A DNA stretch of 64,000 nucleotides, taken from G965216255 sp965216255. GTDB lineage: Bacteria; Bacteroidota; Rhodothermia; Rhodothermales; Bin80. Made by a program: the position numbers and the translations under genes. Where the stretch lies: positions 2,852,001-2,916,000 of the forward strand of contig OZ244148.1 of assembly GCA_965216255.1 (NCBI GenBank). Direction: 5' to 3'. Shown here in pieces: positions 26,942 to 36,563 of the stretch (positions are counted from its first letter, which is position 1; each line of letters starts with the position of its first letter). The notes below the pieces were generated by a model. That model was not told the DNA's origin and searched no databases. It saw only the letters and a program-made list of their open reading frames with translations.

Positions 26942-27192
26942 ACAACGCTAGGAAAGGTGTGTGCGCATGCAGTACTGCCGTGTTTTGCAGAATGATAACG
27001 ATGCAATCTACACGATTGTAGAGGAAGGTGTCAAGGTGTTGCAGCGGTGGAGACTACTAAAAAAGTGATCGTCACTGGAAGGGAGAGCGAGCCCATTAAC
27101 CTGCGATAGGGATCAAGCAAGCTGCTTCCTGGAACATGTCCAATGTGAAATCGGTATGTTCGGATTGGTGCAGGCTAGCCAACAAGAAGAAC

Positions 27193-27672
27193 ATGCTAAA
27201 GATAGCACTGGGTATCGCTGAAACGTACCGTTTTGAACCCGGTCCCGAAGCGTTGGAGCTTGACTCCCAGGTATTTTCAAACGTTAGCATTGAGGTTCGT
27301 ACGGCGCCGACAGGCCACTATACTCAGGTGGATGTCCAAGCGCATGCTACGGTGTCGCTGATATGTGACCGTACGCTCAAAGAATTTTCGTATCCCCTCG
27401 TAGGCAGGTGCACGGTTCTGTACGTTGCAGACTCGGCTGGTGTTGCTACCGGACCGGTGGGTGAGTATGACGAACTGTGCTATTTCACCAATATGGATCG
27501 GTATGTAGATCTGAGACCAATTGTGCGCGATACCGTAATGTTGGCAGTCCCGGCACGTGCCGTTGCGCCAACAGCCGAAAGCGTGGATATTCAAACCGTA
27601 TTCGGGGGGCCGGACCAGGCAGTTGACGAGCGCTGGGTGGCGCTGCGCCCGATTTCGGAGGACTCCCCATAG
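27193..27672 (+). CDS. DUF177 (YceD-like) protein
   Basis: From the ATG at 27193 the protein has 159 residues (MLKIALGIAETYRFEPGPEA). A longer in-frame reading from 27136 exists but is less likely. The region with VDVQAHATVSLICDRTLKEF and a later acidic, hydrophobic YVDLRPIVRDTVMLAVPARA matches DUF177, whose members lie directly before rpmF. The usual CxxCxxxF-type cysteine pair is reduced here to one Cys in ICDRTL. In other bacteria the family is linked to 23S rRNA or ribosome assembly. It is 24 bases upstream of rpmF. Confidence 0.85.
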   Translation: MLKIALGIAETYRFEPGPEALELDSQVFSNVSIEVRTAPTGHYTQVDVQAHATVSLICDRTLKEFSYPLVGRCTVLYVADSAGVATGPVGEYDELCYFTNMDRYVDLRPIVRDTVMLAVPARAVAPTAESVDIQTVFGGPDQAVDERWVALRPISEDSP

Positions 27673-27696
27673 TACACGTTACACAGCATCCAGACC

Positions 27697-27888
27697 ATGG
27701 CCCATCCGAAGCGCAAGCATTCGAAATCACGAACCGGAAAGCGCCGGAGCGTTTATTACGGTAGCCTGAGCAAACCGGGTACGATGGAGTGCCCTAACTG
27801 CGGAAGTGCGAAGCTGCGGCACCGTATGTGCCCTAGCTGCGGCCTCTATCGGGGCCGACAAATACTAGATAGCGAGGAAAAGGTGTAG
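27697..27888 (+). CDS. rpmF: 50S ribosomal protein L32
   Basis: A 63-residue protein with the classic N-terminus MAHPKRKHSKSRTGKRRS and a complete zinc ribbon (CPNCGSAKLRHRMCPSCGLY, four cysteines in CxxC pairs). It follows the DUF177 gene, as in most bacteria, and precedes plsX. The short intergenic gap after it contains a 19-bp tandem duplication. Confidence 0.95.
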   Translation: MAHPKRKHSKSRTGKRRSVYYGSLSKPGTMECPNCGSAKLRHRMCPSCGLYRGRQILDSEEKV

Positions 27889-27938
27889 GTTGGCCACGGA
27901 TTTCAATATTTGATGTTCAAGGGCGTAGACTGCGCCTA

Positions 27939-27976
27939 TAGACGCGACGATCAGCACTAGACGCGACGATCAGCAC
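27939..27976. repeat. Exact 19-bp tandem duplication in the plsX leader
   Basis: The unit TAGACGCGACGATCAGCAC occurs twice back to back (27939-27957 and 27958-27976), 34 bases before the plsX start. No function is evident. It could alter the leader RNA or be replication slippage. Confidence 0.85.
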
Positions 27977-28010
27977 CTTGCCGCAAGTTTCGAACGGTGG
28001 TCCAGCTCAG

Positions 28011-29024
28011 ATGGCTACTCGAGTTGCCGTAGATGCGATGGGTGGGGACAATGCGCCCGGCATAGTAGTCGAGGGAGCGCTGCGTGCCATGCGCAGTTGT
28101 GAATTGCCTCTTGAGGTCCTGCTTTATGGTCCGAAGCCGCAGTTGCAAACCTATTTGGAAGGAATCGAAGCAACGCACCTTCGCGTTGTGGACGCTCCGG
28201 AAGTCATTGGTATGGGTGATGCGCCGGTTGCAGCCGTGCGGGCCAAAACACGCTCCTCCATTCATATTGGATTGCGCGACCACGCGAAGGGGCGTTCGGA
28301 TGCGTTCCTAAGCGCGGGCAATACCGGAGCCACGGTAGCGGGTTCGCTGTTTATCCTGGGACGCCTGCCGGGCGTTGCCAGGCCGACGCTAGCATCATAC
28401 TATCCGACGACCCAAGGGGTGTGTCTGTTACTCGATGTAGGCTCTAATATGGATAGCAAAGCGGAACATCTGATGCAATTTGGACAGATGGGGGCCGCCT
28501 ATTCACGCTGCCTGCTGGGGATTGAGGATCCAACGGTGGGCCTGCTCAGTATAGGCGAGGAGCCTGGGAAAGGCAACGAGCTGGTAAAGGCCGCCTACCC
28601 CCTCTTGGCAGAGCAGCGTGATCTGCGCTTTGTAGGCAACGTGGAGGGGCGGGATATTTTGCATCACGGTGCTGATATAGTGGTATGCGACGGTTTCGTC
28701 GGCAATGTCATACTGAAGTTAGGCGAAAGCATAATGACGGCGGTCCCTGCCCTGGTCCGACAGGAAATTGGCCGGCAGGGGATGGACCCATCGCTGGCTA
28801 TACCCTTCGAAAGGATCTTCAAGGGACTCGCTACGAGGTTCAATCCGGAAGATTACGGCGGTGGTGCGCCGTTGCTGGGTGTGAACGGCACAGTGTTTAT
28901 AATGCATGGCAGCTCAAGTGCGCGGGCCGTAGAGCGATGTATTCTGATGGCGGCTCGGGCAGCAACGCTCAACCTGAGACAATTTATTGCCGAAGCACTC
29001 GCCTCGGGGGCCTGCCGATGCTAG
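28011..29024 (+). CDS. plsX: Phosphate acyltransferase PlsX
   Basis: The ATG at 28011 gives 337 residues starting MATRVAVDAMGGDNAPGIVV, the family hallmark. FLSAGNTGATVAGSLFILGR, LLDVGSNMDSKAEHLMQFGQ and DIVVCDGFVGNVILKLGES follow. It makes acyl-phosphate from acyl-ACP for phospholipid synthesis at the membrane. It is the first gene of a plsX-fabH-fabD-fabG run, and its 3' end slightly overlaps the longest possible fabH reading. Confidence 0.96.
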   Translation: MATRVAVDAMGGDNAPGIVVEGALRAMRSCELPLEVLLYGPKPQLQTYLEGIEATHLRVVDAPEVIGMGDAPVAAVRAKTRSSIHIGLRDHAKGRSDAFLSAGNTGATVAGSLFILGRLPGVARPTLASYYPTTQGVCLLLDVGSNMDSKAEHLMQFGQMGAAYSRCLLGIEDPTVGLLSIGEEPGKGNELVKAAYPLLAEQRDLRFVGNVEGRDILHHGADIVVCDGFVGNVILKLGESIMTAVPALVRQEIGRQGMDPSLAIPFERIFKGLATRFNPEDYGGGAPLLGVNGTVFIMHGSSSARAVERCILMAARAATLNLRQFIAEALASGACRC

Positions 29025-29046
29025 GGTGATTGAGAAAGCGTCGCCA

Positions 29047-30099
29047 ATGACGATTGCTGCAATGAGAAGAGCTTCGATAACCGCCGTAGGCCATTATTTG
29101 CCTGAGGACAGGCTGACGAATGAAGACCTGCTACGCTTTGTTGATACGAGTGATGAATGGATTCGCTCGAGAACGGGGATAAAAGAGCGTCGCATACTTT
29201 GGGACAAGGAAAAGGCGACGTCCTATATGGCGGCACGAGCAGGCCGGGAGGCACTTCGCAAGCGCGGTATTACGGCTGACGCCTTGGATGTCATTGTCGT
29301 AGCCACTGTCACACCTGATATGTCTTTTCCGGCGACATCCTGCTTGGTTCAGGCGGAACTCGGGGCCAATCGTGCATGGGGATTTGATCTTTCAGCCGCC
29401 TGCAGCGGCTTTCTGTTTGCGCTTAACACGGCGGCGGCGTTTGTCGAGAGTGGTCGTTATGAAAGGGTGCTGGTAATTGGTGCGGACAAGATGTCGAGCA
29501 TTACAGACTACACGGATAGGAATACGTGTGTCCTTTTTGGTGACGGAGCGGGTGCCGTGCTGCTGGAGGCTAATGCAGAAGGCTACGGGCTCGTTGACTC
29601 TGCATTGTACTGTGACGGAAGAAACTGGGAATCGCTCTGCATGCCCGCTGGCGGCAGCCTTCACCCACCGTCACAGGAAACGGTGAAGAACAAGATGCAT
29701 TTCCTGCATCAGGACGGACGCACCGTGTTCAAGGTTGCGGTGGCAGGCATGGCAAATGTGGCGCAGGAGGTTATGGATCGCAATGGGTTGACCGGAGAGG
29801 ACGTGCGGTTTCTAGTGCCGCATCAGGCCAATAAGCGAATCATCGATGCGGTTTCTAGTCGGATGGGAATTACGAAGGAGCGCGTGATGCTAAATATCTC
29901 TAGATACGGAAATACGACTAACGCCACGATACCGCTTTGTCTTCACGATTGGGAGGCGGAGTTGCGCCGAGGAGACAAAATCATACTGGCCGCGTTTGGA
30001 GGCGGCTATACGTGGGGTGCCACATACCTCAATTGGGCGTATGACGGCCCGGCGGTCGACGTGACAATGCGTAGTGACGGAACTGCCACGGACGCGTAG
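29047..30099 (+). CDS. fabH: 3-oxoacyl-ACP synthase III (KAS III)
   Basis: A 350-residue condensing enzyme that joins acetyl-CoA (or another acyl-CoA) with malonyl-ACP to start fatty-acid synthesis. The catalytic triad is visible: Cys119 in DLSAACSGFLFAL, His259 in LVPHQANKRI and Asn289 in SRYGNTTNATIP. The N-terminal TDEW-like segment reads TSDEWIRSRTGIKERR. The C-terminus has the conserved GGGYTWGA and a roughly 25-residue polar tail beyond the usual end. The ATG at 29047 is chosen over an upstream start because it is near the conserved N-terminus. Confidence 0.95.
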   Translation: MTIAAMRRASITAVGHYLPEDRLTNEDLLRFVDTSDEWIRSRTGIKERRILWDKEKATSYMAARAGREALRKRGITADALDVIVVATVTPDMSFPATSCLVQAELGANRAWGFDLSAACSGFLFALNTAAAFVESGRYERVLVIGADKMSSITDYTDRNTCVLFGDGAGAVLLEANAEGYGLVDSALYCDGRNWESLCMPAGGSLHPPSQETVKNKMHFLHQDGRTVFKVAVAGMANVAQEVMDRNGLTGEDVRFLVPHQANKRIIDAVSSRMGITKERVMLNISRYGNTTNATIPLCLHDWEAELRRGDKIILAAFGGGYTWGATYLNWAYDGPAVDVTMRSDGTATDA

Positions 30100-30125
30100 G
30101 TAGTACGCAACGGCTGCATCATTCC

Positions 30126-31055
30126 ATGTCTTCCGCATTTGTTTTTCCAGGCCAGGGTTCGCAGCATGCAGGGATGGGCAAGGACCTTTACGCAGCTTTT
30201 GCGGAGGCACGGGAAGTATTCGACACCGCAGATCGAATCTTGGGGTTTGCGCTGTCGGAATTATGCTTCGGAGAGAGCACGGCAGCACTCAAGTCTACGG
30301 ACGTAACCCAACCGGCACTGTATACGCATTCGGCAGCGGTAATGAGCGTTCTGCGCAGGATGGGCCACGCGCCGGACATGGTTGCGGGACACAGCGTGGG
30401 GGAGATCGCGGCACTCTACGGTGCCGAGGCTATCGAGTTTGAGGCGGGACTGCAGTTAGTACGCTTCCGAGGACAGCTCATGGCGAAGGCAGGCAAAGGA
30501 CGCCCAGGAGCTATGGCGGCGGTGCTGGGAATGGACGAGGATGGGGTTCACCGCCTCTGCGACGATGCATCGGACTCAAATACTGTTGTGGTGGCCGCCA
30601 ACTACAATGCCCCCGGCCAAATTGTGGTTTCAGGTGATGTTCGAGCGGTTGACCGACTTGTCCTGCTGGCTCGACGCCGCGGCGCGCGCCGTGTTGTGCG
30701 GCTTTCGGTCAGCGGGGCCTTTCATTCCCCGTTGATGGAGGGAGCCCGCCAAGAGTTTGCCGGTAAGCTGTTCAGGTTAAACATGCGGCGCCCCAAGTGC
30801 CCCGTGTACCTAAATGTCACAGCAGGCCCCACGTTGTCATCCGGCGAAATACTTGAAGCTATGTTTATTCAGCTCACCGCACCTGTGCTATGGAGCCAGA
30901 CGTTGCACAGGATGCGAGCCGACGGAGCGGAACGCTTTGTGGAGGCTGGCCCGGGGCGGGTGTTAAGCGGACTGGTTCGGCGCACGTTGGGCCGTGGCGT
31001 AGAAACCCTTAGCATTGGGTCCGCTGCGGATTTCATGACCTTGGCGGAAGCCTGA
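30126..31055 (+). CDS. fabD: Malonyl-CoA:ACP transacylase
   Basis: A 309-residue enzyme that loads malonate on ACP. It shows FPGQGSQHAGMGKDLY near the start, the nucleophile Ser90 in GHSVGE, the QLMA-like RFRGQLMAKA with the carboxylate-binding Arg, and His200 in VSGAFHSPLME. It follows fabH by 26 bases and precedes fabG by 13, in one operon. Confidence 0.95.
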   Translation: MSSAFVFPGQGSQHAGMGKDLYAAFAEAREVFDTADRILGFALSELCFGESTAALKSTDVTQPALYTHSAAVMSVLRRMGHAPDMVAGHSVGEIAALYGAEAIEFEAGLQLVRFRGQLMAKAGKGRPGAMAAVLGMDEDGVHRLCDDASDSNTVVVAANYNAPGQIVVSGDVRAVDRLVLLARRRGARRVVRLSVSGAFHSPLMEGARQEFAGKLFRLNMRRPKCPVYLNVTAGPTLSSGEILEAMFIQLTAPVLWSQTLHRMRADGAERFVEAGPGRVLSGLVRRTLGRGVETLSIGSAADFMTLAEA

Positions 31056-31068
31056 CAAAGGGAGGGGT

Positions 31069-31815
31069 ATGGTCACTTTTGCGGGAAAAAGAGTCCTCGT
31101 AACGGGAGGAACACGCGGGATCGGTCGAGCCATCGTGGAAGCGTTCGCTGACCAGGGTGCGCACGTGGCGTTCACATATCGCTCCTCCGCAGACGCGGCA
31201 CATGAACTGCAGACGACGCTTGAGAACAAAGGTACCCGGGTGCTGCATTTCCAGGGAGACGGGGCGGAAATTGGCGCGGCAAACGAGGCGGTCAGCGGCG
31301 TTATACAGGCATGGGAATACGTTGATATTCTGGTAAACAATGCGGGCATTACGCGAGACCACCTGGTTCTTCGGATGCCGGAAGAAGACTGGGACCACGT
31401 CCTGAATGCCAACCTTAAGAGTGTCTTCAACTTCTGCAAGGCGGCCTATCGGCCCATGATGAAACGGCGCAAGGGCAAGATTATAAACCTTTCGTCTGTA
31501 GTGGGCGTTACCGGTAACCCCGGTCAGGCCGCCTATGCGGCATCCAAGGCCGGAATCATCGGTTTTACAAAAAGTCTGGCCAAGGAACTGGCCGGTCGGG
31601 GTGTCACGGTAAACGCCGTGGCTCCGGGTTACGTGGTGACGGAGATGACGGAAGCAATTTCCGAAAAAGCCCGGGCCGTATTGCTGGGCCGCATTCCATT
31701 GCGGCGCCCGGCATCGGTGGAAGAAATCGCCGCGCCCGTACTCTTTCTTGCCTCCAGCGCAGCCGATTATATCACGGGTCACGTACTGATGGTGGATGGT
31801 GGTCTCGCGATGTAG
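31069..31815 (+). CDS. fabG: 3-oxoacyl-ACP reductase
   Basis: A 248-residue short-chain dehydrogenase that reduces 3-oxoacyl-ACP with NADPH. The cofactor motif is TGGTRGIG at 12-19, then NNAGITRD at 90-97, and the catalytic Ser143, Tyr156 and Lys160 (SSVVGV...YAASK). A strong Shine-Dalgarno-like GGGAGGGG lies just before the ATG. acpP and fabF, which often follow fabG, are not present here; a DEAD-box helicase gene comes next. Confidence 0.95.
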   Translation: MVTFAGKRVLVTGGTRGIGRAIVEAFADQGAHVAFTYRSSADAAHELQTTLENKGTRVLHFQGDGAEIGAANEAVSGVIQAWEYVDILVNNAGITRDHLVLRMPEEDWDHVLNANLKSVFNFCKAAYRPMMKRRKGKIINLSSVVGVTGNPGQAAYAASKAGIIGFTKSLAKELAGRGVTVNAVAPGYVVTEMTEAISEKARAVLLGRIPLRRPASVEEIAAPVLFLASSAADYITGHVLMVDGGLAM

Positions 31816-31839
31816 GGTATCGGCAGGCAAATTGAAGAA

Positions 31840-33300
31840 ATGGGTGGTGTGATGGATAGCGGGGAGTATCGGCAGTTTCTTGATCTAACGGCCAGCGCGC
31901 AGCGCCAGCAGCGAGAGCGCAAGGCGAGCCTGCAATTCTTGGAGCCGGTACCTGCGTTGCCCAGTGCTACGAGCGAATCACTGCCTGACAGTGTCCGGGC
32001 GGCGTTTGAAAGCGGTGGCTGGACGAATCTTATGCCCGTGCAGGCAAGGGCCATACCATACATGCTGGATGGCCGTGACCTGATCGTGCAGTCACGAACG
32101 GGGTCAGGAAAGACAGGAGCTTTTCTGCTGCCCTTGTTCGAAACGCTTCGCGTGGCTGAGGCAGTGACGCAAGCTCTAATTCTTACGCCAACCCGTGAGC
32201 TGGCACGACAGATCCATGCGGAGTTTGAGAGGCTCTCGGCGGGCACGTCCCTGTGTGGGGTTGCCATTTACGGTGGTGTAGGGTACAAGCATCAGATTGA
32301 GCGGCTGTCTGCGGGAACGCAGGTGGTGGTCGGTACCCCGGGACGGATACTGGATCATCTATATCGGCGCACGTTCAGCCTGGACGGGTTGCGTGCTTTT
32401 GTACTAGACGAGGCCGATGAGATGCTATCCATGGGCTTTTACCCGGCCATGAGAAAGTTGAAGGAATTTCTTCCTGAGGTGCGCCAGTCCTGCATGTTTA
32501 GTGCCACAATGCCGGCAAAGGTGCGCTCTCTTGGGCAAGAGTTTCTCCGCGAGCCTACTTTTCTTGGCCTTAGCTCGGAGGGCATAGGCGTTGAAACGAT
32601 AGAACACGGCTATTACCGCGTGGCTCGCATGGAGAAGGATCGGGCCCTTATTCGGCTTATAGAGCTTGAGAATCCGGACTCGGCCATAGTATTTGCCAAT
32701 ACGAAGCGAGAAGTCGAGTATCTTCACCAGTTCATTAGGAATTACGGATACGATGCGGCGGAGATCACTGGCAACCTGCCCCAGCACCGGCGTGAACTTG
32801 CTATGGAGCGCCTCCGGCAGGGAAGCCTTCGCATACTAGTGGCCACAGATGTGGCGGCTCGCGGCATCGATATTTCCGATTTAAGCCACGTTTTTCAATA
32901 CGACGTTCCGCTAGATCCAGAGTACTATATTCATCGGACGGGTCGTACCGCGCGTGCAGGAAGGGCCGGAACGGCTCTCACGCTTTCTACCATCGAAGAA
33001 GAGCGGAGCCTTCTGTCGATTGCTTCACGTTATGACATAGACCTTGAAAAACGCCAGATGCCCAACGAATCGGACGTAGCGCGGCGTGTTGCCGAACGCA
33101 TGGTAGTAGTGCTGGAAGAACAGCTCCGGGCAAGAACCAATCTGGAGCGGGAACGTCTTCAGCGCTTTATTCCCGTGATCGAAGAACTCGTTCGGGAGCA
33201 GCCCGAACTGCTTGCCATGCTTGTGGACGATCTTTACCATAAGCGAATGCATCAGGGGACTGACAAGCAACCACCCAGCACGTCACGGCGCTCGCGTTGA
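31840..33300 (+). CDS. DEAD-box ATP-dependent RNA helicase
   Basis: A 486-residue helicase with the full DEAD-box motif series: Q motif (MPVQARAIP, about 65-73), motif I SRTGSGKT (85-92), PTREL, GTPGR, DEAD at 190-193, FSATMP, then the second RecA domain with FANTKREVEYL, TDVAARGIDI and HRTGRTARAG. The C-terminal extension (about residues 380-486) is helical and charged. It resembles the CsdA/DeaD and RhlE-like groups but lacks a clear RNA-binding CSD or RRM, so I give no gene symbol. An alternative start is the ATG at 31852. It probably remodels rRNA or mRNA, and follows fabG directly. Confidence 0.92.
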   Translation: MGGVMDSGEYRQFLDLTASAQRQQRERKASLQFLEPVPALPSATSESLPDSVRAAFESGGWTNLMPVQARAIPYMLDGRDLIVQSRTGSGKTGAFLLPLFETLRVAEAVTQALILTPTRELARQIHAEFERLSAGTSLCGVAIYGGVGYKHQIERLSAGTQVVVGTPGRILDHLYRRTFSLDGLRAFVLDEADEMLSMGFYPAMRKLKEFLPEVRQSCMFSATMPAKVRSLGQEFLREPTFLGLSSEGIGVETIEHGYYRVARMEKDRALIRLIELENPDSAIVFANTKREVEYLHQFIRNYGYDAAEITGNLPQHRRELAMERLRQGSLRILVATDVAARGIDISDLSHVFQYDVPLDPEYYIHRTGRTARAGRAGTALTLSTIEEERSLLSIASRYDIDLEKRQMPNESDVARRVAERMVVVLEEQLRARTNLERERLQRFIPVIEELVREQPELLAMLVDDLYHKRMHQGTDKQPPSTSRRSR

Positions 33301-34985
33301 TCGAAGCCTCTGAATGCTTCGGCTATGCGGTTAGCAGTAGTAGCGGCATTGGCAGTCCTCGTGGCATGCTTCTCGCTTTCGTGCAGGAACACGGCAGAAG
33401 TAGTCAGCGATGCACCTGTCCGCAACGTGGATAGCTTTCTAGGAGCCTGTCGAGCTTAGCGTTCAAGTGATCGGATTGCGGGCCGGAATTCGTGAGAAGC
33501 AGCGAGACTGCATTGGCGCTCACCCCAAGGGCTGTGGTTGCATCGGTTTTTGACCTATCGAGGTCGCATTTGCCCCGATTTTGTGGTCAAGGGCCGTCTT
33601 TGTGCCCCGTTTTATCCGCTTTTCAGTGCATGCAGTCTCTTGATATTGTAGGCCGTGCATACCAAGGCCCACTCGGATTGTACCGTTTCCAGGCCTCACG
33701 TCAGGAATTGACGGAAGCCCATGGTCTGCTTGATGATACCGAAGACCGGTTCGGCGGTAGCCTTCCGGGCCGCGTATAGCCGCCGTCCGTCTTCAAGCGT
33801 GTCTTCATGCGATCTACCGGACATGGCTGCCGGTCCACATCTTTGTCCTCTGCCGTAGTGGGTGCCAGTCGCTCCCACAAGGGAGCGTTGTGCTTCTTCT
33901 TGCTTGGACTGATCAGTGAACTGACTCCCTCTGCTTCACATGCGACCACATTGCCGCGGCTGAAGTAGCCCGCGTCCGCCACCAGCGTCCGGTCCGAAGC
34001 CGTCGTATTGGCCTTCCACTCTTGGAGCATCACTTCCTGTACATCATTGGGCTTTTGGCTTACATGCTGCACCGCAATCAGACGGCTGTCGTGGCAGACG
34101 GCGATCTGGCCATTGTAGCACTGCTCAAAGCCTCCTCTGTGCGGCATGATGTGGCTGTCTGCGTCCGTCAAGTTGACCTGATCCGTTTCTCGGGGAGGCT
34201 CTAGCTTCGGAGGCTGCGGCTTCCTTCCAGGTATCCTCCTACCCGTAGCCTTCTCTCGCAACTCCCGCTGCTGCATCCTGGCCTCGTGCTGCTCCTGCTC
34301 TTGCTCGTAACGCTTTGCCGCTTGCGCCTCCAAGGCCTCTTTTGCCCGCTCAATCCCTGCCAATCGCTCCTTTCTGCGATTCAGCTTCGCCGGAATGTCT
34401 ATTGATGCCGCCACCTCACGCTGATCTGCGTCCTCTGCCAGACGAAGCAACTGCTCCGCCTCTGCTCGACATTGCTTCTCCAGGTCCTTGGCCCGCCGCC
34501 AGCTCAGAGCCTTGTGCTTGCTCGCATTCGCCCGAAGCTTGGTACCATCCAGACTTACCGTGCCCAGCTTCGTCAGCCCCATCTCCATGGCCATCCGAAG
34601 CACCTGTACGAAGAAGTCCTTGATCTCTTTCCTGAACCGCTTCCGGAATGCACTGATCGTCGAATGGTCCGGATTATGATTGTTGCACACAAACCGGAAG
34701 GCCAAACTGTGCCGGCTCGCCTCCTCCAGCTTTCGACTCGAAAATATGCCCGTTATATATCCGTACAAGAGCTGCATATTCCGGTCGATTTCGACCATCT
34801 ATTCCGGTGGAAGTCGACCACTCATTCCGGCTGATGCCGACCACCTATTCCAGTGGAAGTCGACCACTTTTTGTCGACTACCGGAATGGGGATCCGGGTC
34901 GGTCTAGCTGGGCTGTCTGCGCGACTGGAGATTTTGTTAACGCCCTGGGTATGGGGTGCCTCGTCATTCATTCACGAGGTAATCC

Positions 34986-36563
34986 ATGCCTGCAAAAAGA
35001 ATCTCCATGCGTAAACTCAAAGAAATACTTCGCCTGAAGCATGAGGGCGAGATGGGTGTGCGGGCCATAGCCCGCTGCCTGGGATTGTCGCACAGTACGG
35101 TCATAGACTATTTGCGCCGCGCCCGCGATGCCGCTCTCTCATGGCCGTTGCCGGAGGGCGTTACGGAAGAGGTGCTCGAAGAAAAGCTTTTCGCCAAGCC
35201 TGTGACCCCCAAAGCGCAGCGTCCCGTCCCGAACTGGGTCTATATCCACCAGGAACGCAAGCGGAAGGGGGTCACGCTGGAGCTCTTGTGGGCGGAATAC
35301 AAGGAGGCACACCCGGACGGCTATCTCTACAGTTGGTTTTGTGAGCGCTACCGCACTTGGAACAATGCGCGTGATCTGGTCATGCACCTGGACCACGTAC
35401 CCGGGGAGATGCTCTTTGTGGACTACGCAGGCCAGAGGGTTCCCGTGGCAGATCCCGATACGGGTGAACTGCGCAAGGCACATATCTTCGTGGCCACGCT
35501 CGGATGCTCCAATTACACGTATGTCGAAGCCACATGGACGCAACAGCTCCCCGACTGGACCGCCTCTCACCGTCGTGCCTTTGAGTTCTTCGGAGCCGTT
35601 CCACGGTACGTGGTTCCCGACAATCTGAAGGCGGCCGTGGTAAAGGCCCACCGGTGCGATCCGGACCTGAATCCAACGTATCACGACCTGGCCACGCACT
35701 ACGGCGTGATTGTGGTACCTGCGCGCGCCTATAAAGCTCGGGATAAGGCGAAGGTGGAAAAAGGGGTTCAATGGGCTCAGCGGGGCATCCTGGCGCCGCT
35801 GCGCCATCAGACTTTTTGCGGCCTGCATGAGCTCAACCGGCACATACGTCCGCTGCTCACCGAACTCAACAGCAAACCTTTCCAGAAGCTGGAGGGTAGC
35901 CGGCGCTCGTGGTTTGAAAAATGGGACCGGCCTGCGATGCTACCGCTGCCGGAGACACCGTACATCTTCGGCGCATGGCGCAAGGCCAAGGTGCACCGGG
36001 ACTACCACATCGAAGTGACCGGCCATCGCTACAGCGTTCCCTACGTGCATGCAAGAAAGCAGGTGGACGTACGGGTTACCGACCGCACCGTGGAAGTCTT
36101 CTTGAAGGGGCAGCGCATTACCTCGCACCTGCGCAGCACGCGGCCCGGGCGCTTCACCACCCTGGAAGCACACATGCCCGAGGCTCACCGCCAATACCTG
36201 GACACGCGGGATCTGCGCCGGCGCATTGCCACGGCGGGGCCTGCCACCGAAAAGCTCATCACGTGTATGATGCAAGACTTGCAACATCCCGTACTCTGCT
36301 ATCGGTCCTTGAGGGGGATAGAAAGGCTAGGCCAACAGCACGGACCGGAGCGCTTGGAAGCCGCGTGTCAGCGGGCGCTGACGTTCGGGGCATACAGGTA
36401 CGCAAGCGTCGCTTCCATCCTGAAGCACCGCCTGGATCAACGCCCCACGCCACAGGACGATGCCCCCTCTATCCAACACGCCAACATCCGTGGCGCCAAC
36501 TACTACGACGAAACCATCACCACACCAGAGGAAAATACTCATGCTCACCCATCCCACCCTTGA
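34986..36563 (+). CDS. istA: IS21-family transposase IstA
   Basis: An intact 525-residue transposase. The N-terminal HTH (LKEILRLKHEGEMGVRAIAR, LGLSHSTVIDYL) is followed by a DDE integrase core: MLFVDYAGQRVPVADPDTGE, PRYVVPDNLKAAVVKAHRCD, and ARDKAKVEKGVQWAQRGILA, giving D-D-E. The C-terminal beta-barrel reads EVTGHRYSVPYVHARKQVDV. The last 22 bases overlap istB, the normal IS21 arrangement for coupled translation. No frameshifts are seen. The protein cuts and joins element ends with the help of IstB. Confidence 0.93.
   Translation: MPAKRISMRKLKEILRLKHEGEMGVRAIARCLGLSHSTVIDYLRRARDAALSWPLPEGVTEEVLEEKLFAKPVTPKAQRPVPNWVYIHQERKRKGVTLELLWAEYKEAHPDGYLYSWFCERYRTWNNARDLVMHLDHVPGEMLFVDYAGQRVPVADPDTGELRKAHIFVATLGCSNYTYVEATWTQQLPDWTASHRRAFEFFGAVPRYVVPDNLKAAVVKAHRCDPDLNPTYHDLATHYGVIVVPARAYKARDKAKVEKGVQWAQRGILAPLRHQTFCGLHELNRHIRPLLTELNSKPFQKLEGSRRSWFEKWDRPAMLPLPETPYIFGAWRKAKVHRDYHIEVTGHRYSVPYVHARKQVDVRVTDRTVEVFLKGQRITSHLRSTRPGRFTTLEAHMPEAHRQYLDTRDLRRRIATAGPATEKLITCMMQDLQHPVLCYRSLRGIERLGQQHGPERLEAACQRALTFGAYRYASVASILKHRLDQRPTPQDDAPSIQHANIRGANYYDETITTPEENTHAHPSHP

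Larger units (their letters stand above)
26521..27192. other. Probable origin of replication (oriC) between dnaA and the DUF177 gene
   Basis: This gene-free interval lies between dnaA (leftward) and the DUF177/rpmF/plsX run (rightward). It holds a perfect DnaA box TTATCCACA at 26933-26941 and a one-mismatch box TTATTCACA at 26737-26745. An AT-rich stretch runs from about 26828 to 26875 (TTGATATTATTGCAATAACC type), and a hairpin GGGCCGTAATACGGCCC lies at 26652-26668. The divergent transcription, the position beside dnaA-dnaN and the boxes together support an origin. Only two good boxes are seen, so minor boxes or a second segment may lie elsewhere. Confidence 0.6.

Noticed and set aside
31033..31830. 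265-codon minus-strand frame opposite fabG
   Set aside because: It is the mirror of the fabG coding sequence, and no independent motif is present.
34783..34880. Short spaced repeats at the IS21 left end as a CRISPR array
   Set aside because: The units are divergent, only 3-4 in number and have spacers of a few bases. They belong to the terminal binding repeats of IS21. No cas genes were seen in the window.
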